DNA from: [Zimmermannella] faecalis ATCC 13722
Lineage (GTDB): Bacteria > Actinomycetota > Actinomycetes > Actinomycetales > Microbacteriaceae
Direction of reading: 5' to 3'
Length of the DNA: 64,000 nt
Assembly (NCBI RefSeq): GCF_000381765.1
Contig: NZ_KB907082.1
Location: forward strand, 62,001 to 126,000
The notes beneath the pieces were generated by a model. That model ran no database searches and had not been told where the DNA came from. It worked only from the letters and a program-made list of their open reading frames with translations. Shown here piece by piece: positions 27,050 to 35,013 of the stretch; within the stretch, counting starts at the first letter, position 1, and every line of letters begins with the position of its first letter. The position numbers were made by a program, and so were the translations under genes.

Positions 27050-27065
27050 GTAGGTACGTACCTAC
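27050..27065. promoter_or_regulatory. Operator palindrome of the toxin-antitoxin pair
   Basis: GTAGGTACGTACCTAC is a perfect 16-bp palindrome 17 bp upstream of the antitoxin start. It fits an autoregulatory site for the Phd-type antitoxin. A GATAAAGT sequence next to it could be the -10 region. Confidence 0.65.
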
Positions 27066-27123
27066 TTTATCGATCGAAGACTCCGACGACAAGGACCAGG
27101 CCTGGCGCTGACCTCGCCGGGCC

Positions 27124-27402
27124 TTACCGCGACGTGATGCGGTAGTCACGACGGATCGCGGCGGTGGTGCGGCCCCAATCGCTGGCTTTCACGCGTTTTT
27201 GATGGACCTCGAACGCCTCACGGCTCGCGAATAGCTCTTCCACTTCCCAGACGAGCGGATCGCGTGTTGCCCGCACCTCGAACAGCACACAGCCCGGCTC
27301 GGCCTTCGTAAGCCGCACGTGGCCTGGTAAATGCTGCGCAACGATCGCCGCTTCGGCCTCGTTCACACACACGAGGCGACCAGAAAGCGTCACTCGACTC
27401 AT
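27124..27402 (-). CDS. ABM-domain monooxygenase-like protein
   Basis: A 92-residue dimeric alpha-beta barrel of the antibiotic biosynthesis monooxygenase type. It has the strand VTLSGRLVCVNEAEAAIV, the EPGCVLFEVRATRDPLVWEVEELFAS block, and a conserved HQKRVKASDWG. Such proteins handle quinones or small aromatics, or have no known activity. ATG 27402 is preferred: GAGGTGGGGA precedes it, and the longer frame lacks protein character. Confidence 0.78.
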   Translation of the reverse strand: MSRVTLSGRLVCVNEAEAAIVAQHLPGHVRLTKAEPGCVLFEVRATRDPLVWEVEELFASREAFEVHQKRVKASDWGRTTAAIRRDYRITSR

Positions 27403-27578
27403 CGTTCCCCACCTCAACGTCGCGATTGCGGGCCAGCGTACGTTGCGCCGCTCCGCCTCACCGTGCCCACCAACAATGATGATGATGCGGTGTCGCCAGT
27501 ATCGTTGATCCGATGAGTGACGACAGCAGCGAGCTCCGCAGACGCTGAACCCGCGCAAGGAGTGTTGCGCGCTCGCGG

Positions 27579-28022
27579 TCAGCGGTCACGCGAGTCCGAG
27601 ACCGTCACACGCGTCGCCGGCAACTCTCGCCAGGTCAGCCGAACCTCGCCGGGCGTCGCCCGGAGCGCGTCGACGAGGTCGCCGGCCGCACCCTCGACGG
27701 AGTCGAAGCCATCCTCTCCCGCCGAGGCCAGGATGATCTGCCACCCGTTCCCGTCGGCCGCGAGCGCGGACTCGACGGTGAACCCGCCCCGGTAGTGGGC
27801 TCGAGCCTCACCCGCTCCGTCCGAATCCGGGGACTGCATGAGTGGCGCCAGGAACGCCTCCACCGCGTTGTCAGCCGCGGCACCGGTAACGTGCGCCTCG
27901 ACTTGAACGGAGGTGTCCACGTCGAATGGCCAGTCCTCGTACCACTCGCGGCTGGGTTGGAAGAATGGGATCTCGGTCGCCTCAAACATGTGCCGCTCCC
28001 CGTTCCTGTCGGTGATGATCAT
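27579..28022 (-). CDS. Hypothetical protein
   Basis: A 147-residue acidic soluble protein from ATG 28022, starting MIITDRNGERHMFEATEIP. It contains WYEDWPFDVDTSVQVEAHVTG and a final LTWRELPATRVTVSDSR strand. No family was recognised. Upstream in-frame codons extend to 28403 but would run antisense through the divergent gene. Confidence 0.55.
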   Translation of the reverse strand: MIITDRNGERHMFEATEIPFFQPSREWYEDWPFDVDTSVQVEAHVTGAAADNAVEAFLAPLMQSPDSDGAGEARAHYRGGFTVESALAADGNGWQIILASAGEDGFDSVEGAAGDLVDALRATPGEVRLTWRELPATRVTVSDSRDR

Positions 28023-28166
28023 CGTCGATGCCGTGGGACGCACCGCACGGCGCGGGGTCGCGCCCTGCGGCGATGGTCGTCGGCATGTCCCTGCCTTCAC
28101 GACACTATCCGCCCGATGGGCATCGTACTCATGGGTCGGAGTCCCCTGCGTGACAGAGTGGGCTCC

Positions 28167-28682
28167 ATGAATGAAGCCATCAACGAGTGGGAAGCGTCGA
28201 TCCAAGCGCTCTGGGACAGATTCGATTCCCTCGGACGCGATGATGGTGTCACCGCGATGCGGACACTGGTTGCTGCGTGCCCCGCCACCGACGGCCGTGC
28301 CGCGTTCGAGCTGGCTGGCATGTACGACTCGATGGGCTTCGAAGCTGAAGCCTGTGCAGAGTACGAGCGCGCGCTCGATCTTGGTCTCGACGATGCTCGA
28401 CATGCGCGGCTCGCGGTGCAGTACGGGTCAACGCTGCGCAACCTTGGCCGATTCGACGAAGCCATTAGCGTCCTGAGCGCCGCACCGACACATGAGTCGA
28501 CGGGTTCCGCGCCCCGTGTCGTATTGGCCCTCGCACTCCACAGTGCGGGCCGGAAGGACGAGGCCCTGCGGGTCGCGATCGAGGCGCAGATCGAGTCGTT
28601 GCCCCGATACCAGCGCTCCATGCGCAATTACGCCGCCGCCCTCACCGACCCGGCCAGGTCAGACGCCCCCACTAGACGGTGA
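28167..28682 (+). CDS. TPR-like protein
   Basis: A 171-residue helical repeat protein. Tetratricopeptide patterns are visible: FELAGMYDSMGFEAEACAEYERALDLGL, QYGSTLRNLGRFDEAISVL, and ALHSAGRKDEALRVAIEAQI. TPRs mediate protein contacts. Upstream ATG codons at 28116 and 28131 are in frame; 28167 is chosen by where helical character begins. The last 55 bp overlap the convergent acetyltransferase gene. Confidence 0.7.
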   Translation: MNEAINEWEASIQALWDRFDSLGRDDGVTAMRTLVAACPATDGRAAFELAGMYDSMGFEAEACAEYERALDLGLDDARHARLAVQYGSTLRNLGRFDEAISVLSAAPTHESTGSAPRVVLALALHSAGRKDEALRVAIEAQIESLPRYQRSMRNYAAALTDPARSDAPTRR

Positions 28683-29179
28683 CCCGGTTCTCCCCCCACC
28701 TCTGATTCTGCGTCGGCGCCGCGCAGCGTCATGTGAAGGATCGGATACGGGCGACCCTGATCGTCCAACTCACTCCTGCCGATGACGCTGAAGCCACGGC
28801 GGCGATAGAACGCAACCGCATGCGGATTCTGCTCGTTGACATCCACAGTTCGCGCGCCGCATTCGGCCCCGACCCGCGCCAGCAGTGCGGTTCCAATTCC
28901 CTTACCTCGCTCGCGTGATTCCACGAACAGCATCTCCAGGTTCGCTCCAGAGACACCCGCGAACCCGACTACCGCTCCGCCGGACTCGGCAACGTGCAGG
29001 TCAACCTGCGGCAGATAGCCCGACGCCAAGTGCGATTCGATGTCATCGCGGTCGGCCTTTGCGAGGAAGTCGTGCGTTGCGTCGACCGCACTGCGCCAGA
29101 TCTCCACAAGGCGCGGGTACTCCGCGGGACCAGTCACCCGGCGGACAGTTAGTTGAGTTTCAGCCTCCGAGGCTGCCAT
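28628..29179 (-). CDS. GNAT family N-acetyltransferase (YjaB-like)
   Basis: A 183-residue acetyltransferase. The acetyl-CoA loop is RERGKGIG near residues 88-95, preceded by LEMLFVES and followed by VDVNEQNPHAVAFYRRRGFSV. The end RSELDDQGRPYPILHM resembles YjaB. Acceptor unknown. Its tail overlaps the TPR gene. The next 236 bp (29180-29415) hold no recognisable gene. Confidence 0.85.
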   Translation of the reverse strand: MAASEAETQLTVRRVTGPAEYPRLVEIWRSAVDATHDFLAKADRDDIESHLASGYLPQVDLHVAESGGAVVGFAGVSGANLEMLFVESRERGKGIGTALLARVGAECGARTVDVNEQNPHAVAFYRRRGFSVIGRSELDDQGRPYPILHMTLRGADAESEVGGEPGHRLVGASDLAGSVRAAA

Positions 29180-29415
29180 TGCTTTCCTTCCTGCGCGTGG
29201 AAGCAGAACTCGGCCTATTACGTCCGTGTGAGCGCTCTCGCGCCTTCCTGCACCCGAAATCTGGTCAATTGGATTCGCATTCGACCATCCAACCAGGCAG
29301 TCGAAGGCGCCTACGACAATAGGAAGGGGAGCAAGGACTTCGTTGACCAGTTGACGGCGATCGAGATGAGTCGCTGCGAGACGTCTACGAGCCGACGTTG
29401 CAAAGGCAATTTGGC

Positions 29416-29670
29416 TCAGTAATGGTAGCGGGCCTGAAGAATCACGAGGTCCGCGTCGTCCACGAGGTAAACCAGTCGGTGCTCATCGGTGATGCGCCGC
29501 GACCACGAGCCCTGCGCTCCGTACTTCAGCTGTTCGGGCTTGCCGATCCCGGAGAATGGTTCGCGCAGGCATGCGTCGATGAGCGTGTTGATGCGTTTAA
29601 GGATCTTCCGGTCGGCCGTCTGCCAGTGCTTGTAGTCTTCCCAGGCCGACTCGTCCCAGACCAGACGCAC
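29416..29670 (-). CDS. yoeB: YoeB-type mRNA interferase toxin
   Basis: An 84-residue toxin, the same length as E. coli YoeB. The known active-site residues line up: Glu46 (GKPEQL), Arg65 (EHRLVY), His83 and Tyr84 at the very end (RYHY). It would cut mRNA in the ribosomal A site. GTG 29670 immediately follows the antitoxin stop. Confidence 0.93.
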   Translation of the reverse strand: MRLVWDESAWEDYKHWQTADRKILKRINTLIDACLREPFSGIGKPEQLKYGAQGSWSRRITDEHRLVYLVDDADLVILQARYHY

Positions 29671-29931
29671 TCAGGCTTCTTCGTCCGAGCGATCGAGGCC
29701 GTGGACCTCGACCTTTCCACCGCGGGCACGTTCATAGGAATCGAGCAGGCGGCGGGCGTTGGCCGGTGAGCGGAACAGGTAGGCGGTCTCCTGCCACGCG
29801 GCGTACTCGTCAGCTGGCATCAGAACAGCATTGCCGTTACGAGAGACAATCTCGACCGCATCACGATCCTCATTCACTCGCTGAATGAGAGGGAACAGGG
29901 TCTTGCGCGCCTCGCTTGCACTGATGGACAT
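29671..29931 (-). CDS. yefM: YefM-type antitoxin
   Basis: An 86-residue antitoxin. The N-terminus MSISASEARKTLFPLIQRV and SRNGNAVLMPADEYAAWQET form the Phd/YefM DNA-binding fold, and the C-terminal acidic part should neutralise YoeB. A longer start at 30009 is in frame but would include the operator. Paired with yoeB without spacing. Confidence 0.92.
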   Translation of the reverse strand: MSISASEARKTLFPLIQRVNEDRDAVEIVSRNGNAVLMPADEYAAWQETAYLFRSPANARRLLDSYERARGGKVEVHGLDRSDEEA

Positions 29932-29953
29932 GATGAGCGCCTCCGCATTTCGA

Positions 29954-29982
29954 CGAGTGGTACGAGCTAATGGTACCACTCG
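29954..29982. promoter_or_regulatory. Inverted repeat at the yefM-yoeB promoter
   Basis: CGAGTGGTAC (29954-29963) and GTACCACTCG (29973-29982) are perfect 10-bp arms 9 bp apart, 23 bp upstream of yefM. It resembles the paired palindromes bound by YefM. Confidence 0.6.
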
Positions 29983-30072
29983 CCGTCGTCGACTCACATC
30001 ACCTGCCACAGTCGCCCAGGCAGACGTCGCCGTCGCAGGCGTCGACCCGCATCAACCATCAGTCGCCTCCGC

Positions 30073-30114
30073 TCAGCAGAACCGGAACTCCACCGCATTC
30101 CGGTATAGACCAAC
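30073..30114 (-). repeat. ychF 3'-end repeat, copy 1 (leftmost)
   Basis: On the minus strand this encodes VGLYRNAVEFRFC and TGA. It has the clearest symmetric core of the set: ACCGGAA and TTCCGGT, perfect 7-bp arms around a 10-bp spacer (30081-30104). Left of it no further copy was found. Confidence 0.8.
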
Positions 30115-30194
30115 CTCTGGCCGCGCGTCGCGACTAATGCCCCGTAAGACGAAACCCACCACGACCATTCCGAGTTCGGCTGAAGCTCACGCCA

Positions 30195-30623
30195 TCAGCG
30201 GGCAGGTGCCGCTGCCCCCTCACCCAGGTGCTCCCGCCGCAGATCATCGATCCGAGATGCGAAGCCGCCGCCCTGCTGCAGGAACAACGGGAGCTGCCGC
30301 GCAGTCTCAGGATCGAAGGCCGCCCCGAACCTTGCGAGCTCCACCATCACCGGAACGGTACTGATGCCAAGTTCGGTGAGCGAGTACCGACCTTGCTTGC
30401 CCCGCGGCGAATCCACCCGCGTCAGCAGGCCAGCATCAGTTAGATCCGACAGACGCCGGGACAGGACCGGCGCACTGATGCCCTCGTCATTGGCCGTCAA
30501 CAGCTCACGGAAACTGCGGCGACCGTAGGCCGCAATGTCACGAAGAATCACAAGGGTCCATCGGTCGCCCAGGACTTCCAGAGCGCGATTGACCGGGCAC
30601 CCCGACCGTGGTGATGAGATCAT
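30195..30623 (-). CDS. HxlR family transcriptional regulator
   Basis: A 142-residue winged helix. It has the HxlR pattern from SGCPVNRALEVLGDRWTLVILRD with conserved Cys9 (redox-sensing in HypR-like members). LSRRLSDLTDAGLLTRV follows, then a wing with RYSLTELG. It is divergent from the oxidoreductase at 30742. A TCACTGGT sequence occurs twice in the gap (30633-30640 and 30669-30676) and may be its site. HxlR regulators often respond to quinones or aldehydes, which suits the neighbour. Confidence 0.88.
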   Translation of the reverse strand: MISSPRSGCPVNRALEVLGDRWTLVILRDIAAYGRRSFRELLTANDEGISAPVLSRRLSDLTDAGLLTRVDSPRGKQGRYSLTELGISTVPVMVELARFGAAFDPETARQLPLFLQQGGGFASRIDDLRREHLGEGAAAPAR

Positions 30624-30741
30624 GCCTACCTCTCACTGGTTGCATTGTGTTATCACTTCTGAGTATGGTCACTGGTAACAGTTTAGAACCACCTTGCTCG
30701 TCGGCGGAAGTGTTGCGCGAGCAGGCACAGACAGGATCACC

Positions 30742-31758
30742 ATGAAGGCCTTCGTTCTCGAAAAGTACCGATCGCCCCTGCGGCAGATCGACATGCCAGA
30801 ACCCGTCCCACGGGACCATGAGGTGCTGGTCCGGATGGCCGCCGCTGGCGTCAACCATGCCGACGAGCGCGTCCGGTCGGGCGAGTTCGCGCAGATCTTC
30901 CCCTTCACTCTGCCCATGGTGATGGGCAGCGAGCTCGCTGGCGAGGTCATCGCCACGGGCAAGAACGTCGAGGGCTTCCCGCCGGGGACGCCGGTCTTCG
31001 CTTATGTGGATCTCGCTCGAATGGGCACCTTCGCGGAGGTCGTGGCCATCGACCAGCAGTATCTGGCCCCCGCTCCGCGATCGACGACCCTCGTTCAAGC
31101 CGCCTCACTTCCCGTCGTTGCCCTGACCGCCTGGCAGGCATTCGTCAACATGGGTCGGCTGCGTGAAGGACAGACGGTTCTGATCCATGGCGGTTCTGGA
31201 GGTGTCGGAGCCGCCGCCATCCAGCTTGCCAAACATCTGGGCGCAACCGTCGCGACGACGGTCAGCGCTGCGAACGCCGATTTCGTCCGAAGCCTCGGTG
31301 CCGACATCAGCATCGACTACCGTGACGAGGACTTCACCGACAAGGTCTCCGACGTCGACCTGGTTCTGGACACCCAGGGCGGCGACGTCTTGAAGAAGTC
31401 ACTCGGGGCAGTCCGGCACGGCGGGACGGTCATCGGAATCACTGGCCCACCCGACCCAGACTTCGCCGATCGGGCAGGAGTCAAGGCTCTGGTGAAGGTC
31501 GCCGTCACTGCACTCAGCAGCGGCATCCGCCGCCGTGCCCGCCGCTTGGGCGTCACCTACCGCTTCCTGTTCATCGAGCCCAACGGTGAGGAACTGCGCC
31601 GCGTCGCTGACCTCGTCGACCAGGGCGTGATTCGTCCCATCGTCGATCACGTCGAACCCTTCACACACACCCCGCAGGCTCTGGAAGCGGTTCTCGCCGG
31701 AGGGCACCGCGGCAAGGTCGTCGTGAGCAACCAGTCCGGAGACGTCGACAATGGCTGA
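30742..31758 (+). CDS. Zinc-type alcohol dehydrogenase-like NADP-dependent quinone oxidoreductase
   Basis: A 338-residue MDR-family enzyme. The N-terminal GroES-like part has RMAAAGVNHADERVRSG and MGSELAGEVIATG. The Rossmann part has the GGSGGVGAAAIQLAKHLG nucleotide loop near residue 148. It lacks the zinc ligands of true alcohol dehydrogenases, as in quinone oxidoreductases. ATG 30742 is the family start. Its stop overlaps the start of the following hydrolase (ATGGCTGA). Confidence 0.86.
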   Translation: MKAFVLEKYRSPLRQIDMPEPVPRDHEVLVRMAAAGVNHADERVRSGEFAQIFPFTLPMVMGSELAGEVIATGKNVEGFPPGTPVFAYVDLARMGTFAEVVAIDQQYLAPAPRSTTLVQAASLPVVALTAWQAFVNMGRLREGQTVLIHGGSGGVGAAAIQLAKHLGATVATTVSAANADFVRSLGADISIDYRDEDFTDKVSDVDLVLDTQGGDVLKKSLGAVRHGGTVIGITGPPDPDFADRAGVKALVKVAVTALSSGIRRRARRLGVTYRFLFIEPNGEELRRVADLVDQGVIRPIVDHVEPFTHTPQALEAVLAGGHRGKVVVSNQSGDVDNG

Positions 31759-32617
31759 GTAAGGACCATCGACCGCGCGCGCAAACACATGGTCGACCGC
31801 CACAACCCGGCATCTCCAAGCAGGCGGCGAGACTCTCACCTATCGCGAGCTTGGCCCATCGGGCGGCACGCCTGTTTTCCTGCTCGCGCACTTGGGCGCG
31901 ACTCTGGATGAATGGGACCCGAGGTTCATCGATGCCCTCGCCCGCGCCCATGACGTCATCGCGATGGACCTGCCCGGGGTGGGCTCGTCGTCAGGACAAG
32001 TACCAGCCACCATCGAAGCGATGGCCGAAGCCACCATCGGCTTCATCGATGCCCAGGGTGTCAGCGAGTTCGACCTCTTCGGCTTCTCCTTGGGCGGGTT
32101 CATTGCACAACAGATCGCCCTCGACCACCCCGAGCGAGTCCGTCGCCTGGTCCTCGCTGGAACCGGACCCGCAGGCGGTCACGGCATCGACCGCCCCACC
32201 GGAGCGGCATACGTCTACTGGGACATGATCCGCGGTGACCTGGCCCGCTCAGATGCGAAGGAATTCCTGTTCTTCCACCGAGACAGAGAGGGAAGAGCGG
32301 CAGCGCGGGAGTATCTGCGGCGACTCAGGAAACGCGTCATGGACCGAGACGCGCCGATCTCCGTGGCAGGGTTCAAAACTCAGCTGAAGGCCATACAGAC
32401 ATGGGGCAGCCGTTCACCCCATAACCTCTCAGGAATTATGGCACCGACCCTCATCGCCAACGGCGACCATGATCGAATGGTCCCCACCGTGCTGTCCGAA
32501 GACGTGCACCACCGCATCCCGAACAGCACGCTCACGATCTACCCGAACTCCGGCCATGCCGGCGTATTCCAGCACGGGTGGCACTTCAACACTGAGGTAC
32601 TCCGGCATCTGTCGTAG
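31751..32617 (+). pseudogene. Alpha/beta hydrolase with an in-frame stop at codon 4
   Basis: The ATG at 31751 overlaps the stop of the previous gene, but codon 4 (31760-31762) is TAA. The same frame then continues open with clear hydrolase sequence, GGETLTYRELGPSGGTPVFL, LDEWDPRFIDAL, MDLPGVGSSSG, the nucleophile elbow GFSLGG, ANGDHDRMVP and the catalytic His in NSGHAGVFQHG. The only later start is TTG 31892, which would lose the first strand and part of the oxyanion loop. A single C-to-T change (CAA to TAA) would explain it. It may be dead or rescued by reinitiation. Confidence 0.7.
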
Positions 32618-32714
32618 CGCACGATGCTCACGGCTTCCCGGGCGCGCAACCGCACTCGGGCTGGCCCGGAGCATCCGGACTGATCAGTCCACTCATCTCC
32701 ACTCCCCTCCTCAG

Positions 32715-32748
32715 CCTCTGACTGCGCCCAGCCAGACACAGTCAGAGG
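32715..32748. terminator. Hairpin directly beside repeat copy 2
   Basis: CCTCTGACTG and CAGTCAGAGG are perfect 10-bp arms around a 14-nt loop. On the minus strand the hairpin begins at the base after the TAA of the ychF-like tail, where a ychF terminator would sit. It also lies downstream of the plus-strand hydrolase. Confidence 0.65.
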
Positions 32749-32796
32749 TTAAAGTGCAAAACGAAATTCCACCGCATTCCGGTACGTACAGCCATC
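32749..32796 (-). repeat. ychF 3'-end repeat, copy 2
   Basis: Encodes DGCTYRNAVEFRFAL and TAA on the minus strand; the last seven residues are identical to those of the resident YchF. The element-side arm ends in ACCGGAA; the other half keeps the ychF form of the Arg-Phe codons (CGT TTT). Confidence 0.8.
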
Positions 32797-32952
32797 TGTC
32801 TGCCACCAGCGCCATTCGCTATGCATCCCTTCCCGCAGGACCTGCACGGCTCACCGCCCTTCATCAGGTCTCAGTATCCCGACTCGCGGTCCACCTCCGC
32901 GGCGCGCCTATCGTGGGGCCACGCCCCCGCCGAGCTGATAGCGTGAACGTCC

Positions 32953-33387
32953 ATGTGCGCGATCAATCTCTGGGTGGTGAACGCCGCGGCCTTCACCACC
33001 GAGTTCCAGCGATTCACCACGGAACGGCTCAGCGTCGCGCCCGTCGCCGAAGAGATGAGCATCGGCTCAAGCCGTGTGCGCGGCTCTTCGCGCGTCTTCA
33101 CCCTGACAACACGCATGTGCGACTGCGACTCGCTGATCGGCCGGCGGGCCGATCCTGCGCGCGAGGACGAGATCAGCGCGGAACGCTGGCTCGGCTGGCT
33201 TCGCGAACTGCCCGATCATGTCCCGCACGTCTCCCGCATCGCCGTCCTCCGCGCGTGGAGCCCCGGAAACGATGTCATCACGCCGCAGCGATCGCGCGGC
33301 ATCCGGATCGGCGAACTCGATGAGACGATCCTGCGCGACATCCGCGACGACATGCTGCTGACGCTCGACTACCCACGAACCTGGTAG
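32953..33387 (+). CDS. Hypothetical protein, sole gene of cassette B
   Basis: A 144-residue soluble protein of unknown function. It starts MCAINLWVVNAAAFTTEFQRF, has a Cys pair in TRMCDCDSLIGRR near residues 53-65, and a Trp-rich ERWLGWLRELPDHVPH helix. No family recognised. It is the only gene in a 0.65 kb block between two repeats and is followed by a hairpin. That makes it a complete minimal cassette, so it may confer a self-contained trait. Confidence 0.65.
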   Translation: MCAINLWVVNAAAFTTEFQRFTTERLSVAPVAEEMSIGSSRVRGSSRVFTLTTRMCDCDSLIGRRADPAREDEISAERWLGWLRELPDHVPHVSRIAVLRAWSPGNDVITPQRSRGIRIGELDETILRDIRDDMLLTLDYPRTW

Positions 33388-33396
33388 AAGACGAAC

Positions 33397-33423
33397 GCCC
33401 CGGCCGTCATCGACGACCGGGGC
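33397..33423. terminator. GC-rich hairpin after cassette B gene
   Basis: GCCCCGG (33397-33403) pairs with CCGGGGC (33417-33423), with an inner GTC/GAC extension. It lies 9 bp past the cassette B stop and 22 bp from repeat copy 3, serving both directions. Confidence 0.7.
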
Positions 33424-33444
33424 AATGCACGCAGAAGCGGCAGG

Positions 33445-33484
33445 TCACACGTTGAAGCGGAACTCCACCAGGCTACGTCACCGT
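33445..33484 (-). repeat. ychF 3'-end repeat, copy 3 (divergent arm)
   Basis: Encodes LVEFRFNV and TGA on the minus strand. The sequence before the core is GGTGACGTA plus five extra bases, closer to the ychF body (Gly-Asp-Val) than to the element-side arm of other copies, and it is out of frame. This may be an older or rearranged junction. Confidence 0.65.
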
Positions 33485-33508
33485 TAGCGGTGTGGCCCGG
33501 CTGCTTGC

Positions 33509-33961
33509 CTACTCAGAGAGCGTCCACGTGAGCGCTTCAACGGTATCAGCGAGATCAGCCACCGGCAGGCAGCCGTCCAATTCCATAGTCGCTCCTCGCC
33601 GAAGAACAGGTTCGACGTCCCGGACGTACCGGCGGACTTCAGCCTGCTGCTCCTGTGTATGCCCATACGGATTGTTCTTCCGCGCCGCGATGCGCCTGAT
33701 CAGTACGTCGACGGGTGCGCTCAGGAGAACAACGTGCTCGAACCGGTCATAGAACCGTCCCTGATTCTCGACCGTTCCAGACACGACGACATCGACGTTC
33801 TCAGCAAGAAGTGCACCCATCCGAGGTTCGTCCCACAAGCCTCCGGGTAACTCCCAATCGCCGTAATCCGTATCGACGGTGAGATGTCCCCGACGCTCCA
33901 ACTCGGCGAGCAGCGTGGACTTCCCCGCGCCAGACATTCCCGTGACGAGGATACGAGGCAC
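33509..33961 (-). CDS. P-loop nucleotide kinase-like protein
   Basis: A 150-residue protein with Walker A GMSGAGKST (residues 8-16) and RFYDRFEHVVLLSAPVDVLIRRIAAR, the lid region pattern of small kinases such as shikimate or adenylate kinases. GNAT and kinase genes of this sort often modify antibiotics or small molecules. It follows the chimeric gene by 3 bp in one minus-strand operon that starts at the VapB gene. Confidence 0.75.
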   Translation of the reverse strand: MPRILVTGMSGAGKSTLLAELERRGHLTVDTDYGDWELPGGLWDEPRMGALLAENVDVVVSGTVENQGRFYDRFEHVVLLSAPVDVLIRRIAARKNNPYGHTQEQQAEVRRYVRDVEPVLRRGATMELDGCLPVADLADTVEALTWTLSE

Positions 33962-33964
33962 GCT

Positions 33965-34591
33965 TCAGCTCCCGGGCTGGTTGGCACGGAGCGCCTTCGC
34001 GAGACGAGATAGATGAGTCTCTACGACATCGCGCACGATCTCGATACCGACGCCGAAGTACTGGTGCACGAGGATGTTGCGAAACCCGCGTATCTGAGGC
34101 CAGGCAATGTCGGGATGGGCATCCGTGATCGCAGCGGGCAAATGATTCGCTGCCTCCCCGATGATCTGGAGATTGCGTTCAATCGCATCCTCGGCCATCT
34201 CGACCAGGCTGTCATCACCATCGAGACAGCCCAAGTAGCCGAACGCGAGGCGACCGCGATCGCGCATCGATTGCGCTGCCCAGCTCATGAGTTCGCGCCC
34301 GAGACGCATCCCTCTTGCGTCAGCGGAGATCAAGACACCGCCGACTCCCGCGATCGCGAGGGTCTCCGTACCGACAGCGATCTCGCGGTGCGCCCATCCC
34401 ACGTGGCCAATGACGCGGCCTTCGATCCGCGCCATGATGTGGACATCATGTGACGCGTAGCCGTATGGCTCTTGTGGATCCCACTCTCCGAACTCCTTGA
34501 GGTACTCGTTGTCGAAGAGCAGCCGAAGTTCACCCAGATCGGCCTCAGTGAGTTCCTGGTGGGCGAGGACCTCGATCGAATGACGCTTCAC
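33965..34591 (-). CDS. Chimeric protein: truncated GNAT fused to truncated HepT
   Basis: A 208-residue protein from GTG 34591, which overlaps the VapC stop by 4 bp. Residues 1-122 are a GNAT acetyltransferase of the AAC(2')-like type (GHVGWAHREI, GVGGVLISADARGMRLGRELM, FGYLGC) but the last strands of that fold are missing. From about residue 130 the sequence becomes the C-terminal part of a HepT toxin: EDAIERNLQIIGEAANHLP and the RX4HXY motif Arg171, His176, Tyr178. The HepT N-terminal helices and any MntA antitoxin gene are absent. It looks like the product of a deletion that joined two genes in frame. Confidence 0.78.
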   Translation of the reverse strand: MKRHSIEVLAHQELTEADLGELRLLFDNEYLKEFGEWDPQEPYGYASHDVHIMARIEGRVIGHVGWAHREIAVGTETLAIAGVGGVLISADARGMRLGRELMSWAAQSMRDRGRLAFGYLGCLDGDDSLVEMAEDAIERNLQIIGEAANHLPAAITDAHPDIAWPQIRGFRNILVHQYFGVGIEIVRDVVETHLSRLAKALRANQPGS

Positions 34592-35013
34592 GCGTCCACC
34601 TTCCATGGGTCCACCAGTTCGACGCCGGTGTGCTGGAAGTCCTTCGCATTGCGCGTAGCGCAGGTGGCCCCGTGCGCCAGGCAGATCGCGGCGATCTGGG
34701 CGTCGGCGGTACTGACCGGCGCGCCTGCTGCCTCACGCGACGCCAGCACCTCCGCGTATCGCTCCGCCGCGTCAGCATCGAAGGCGAGCACCGACCGGCT
34801 CCCCCGATACGGCGCTACCGCTTCATCGATCCTCTGCGCCAGCTCGTCTTTGCGTTGGCCGTTCGGAAGCCTGCGCACACCGGCAAGCAACTCCGCGAGA
34901 GTGATGGAAGTGATCGCGACGTCGCCCGTCAAGGACACAAGCCACTCGACGACACGAGGCTCCGGAGAGGGCCGAAAGATCTCCGAGATGACGTTCGTGT
35001 CGAGGACGATCAT
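34588..35013 (-). CDS. vapC: VapC/FitB-type PIN-domain toxin
   Basis: A 141-residue PIN ribonuclease. Asp5 in IVLDTNVISEI, Glu in ITLAELLAGVRRLP, and Asp in STADAQIAAI followed by TRNAKDFQ complete the acidic site. It differs from the VapC at 26372, so the two are not recent duplicates. Start overlaps the antitoxin stop by 4 bp. Confidence 0.92.
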   Translation of the reverse strand: MIVLDTNVISEIFRPSPEPRVVEWLVSLTGDVAITSITLAELLAGVRRLPNGQRKDELAQRIDEAVAPYRGSRSVLAFDADAAERYAEVLASREAAGAPVSTADAQIAAICLAHGATCATRNAKDFQHTGVELVDPWKVDA

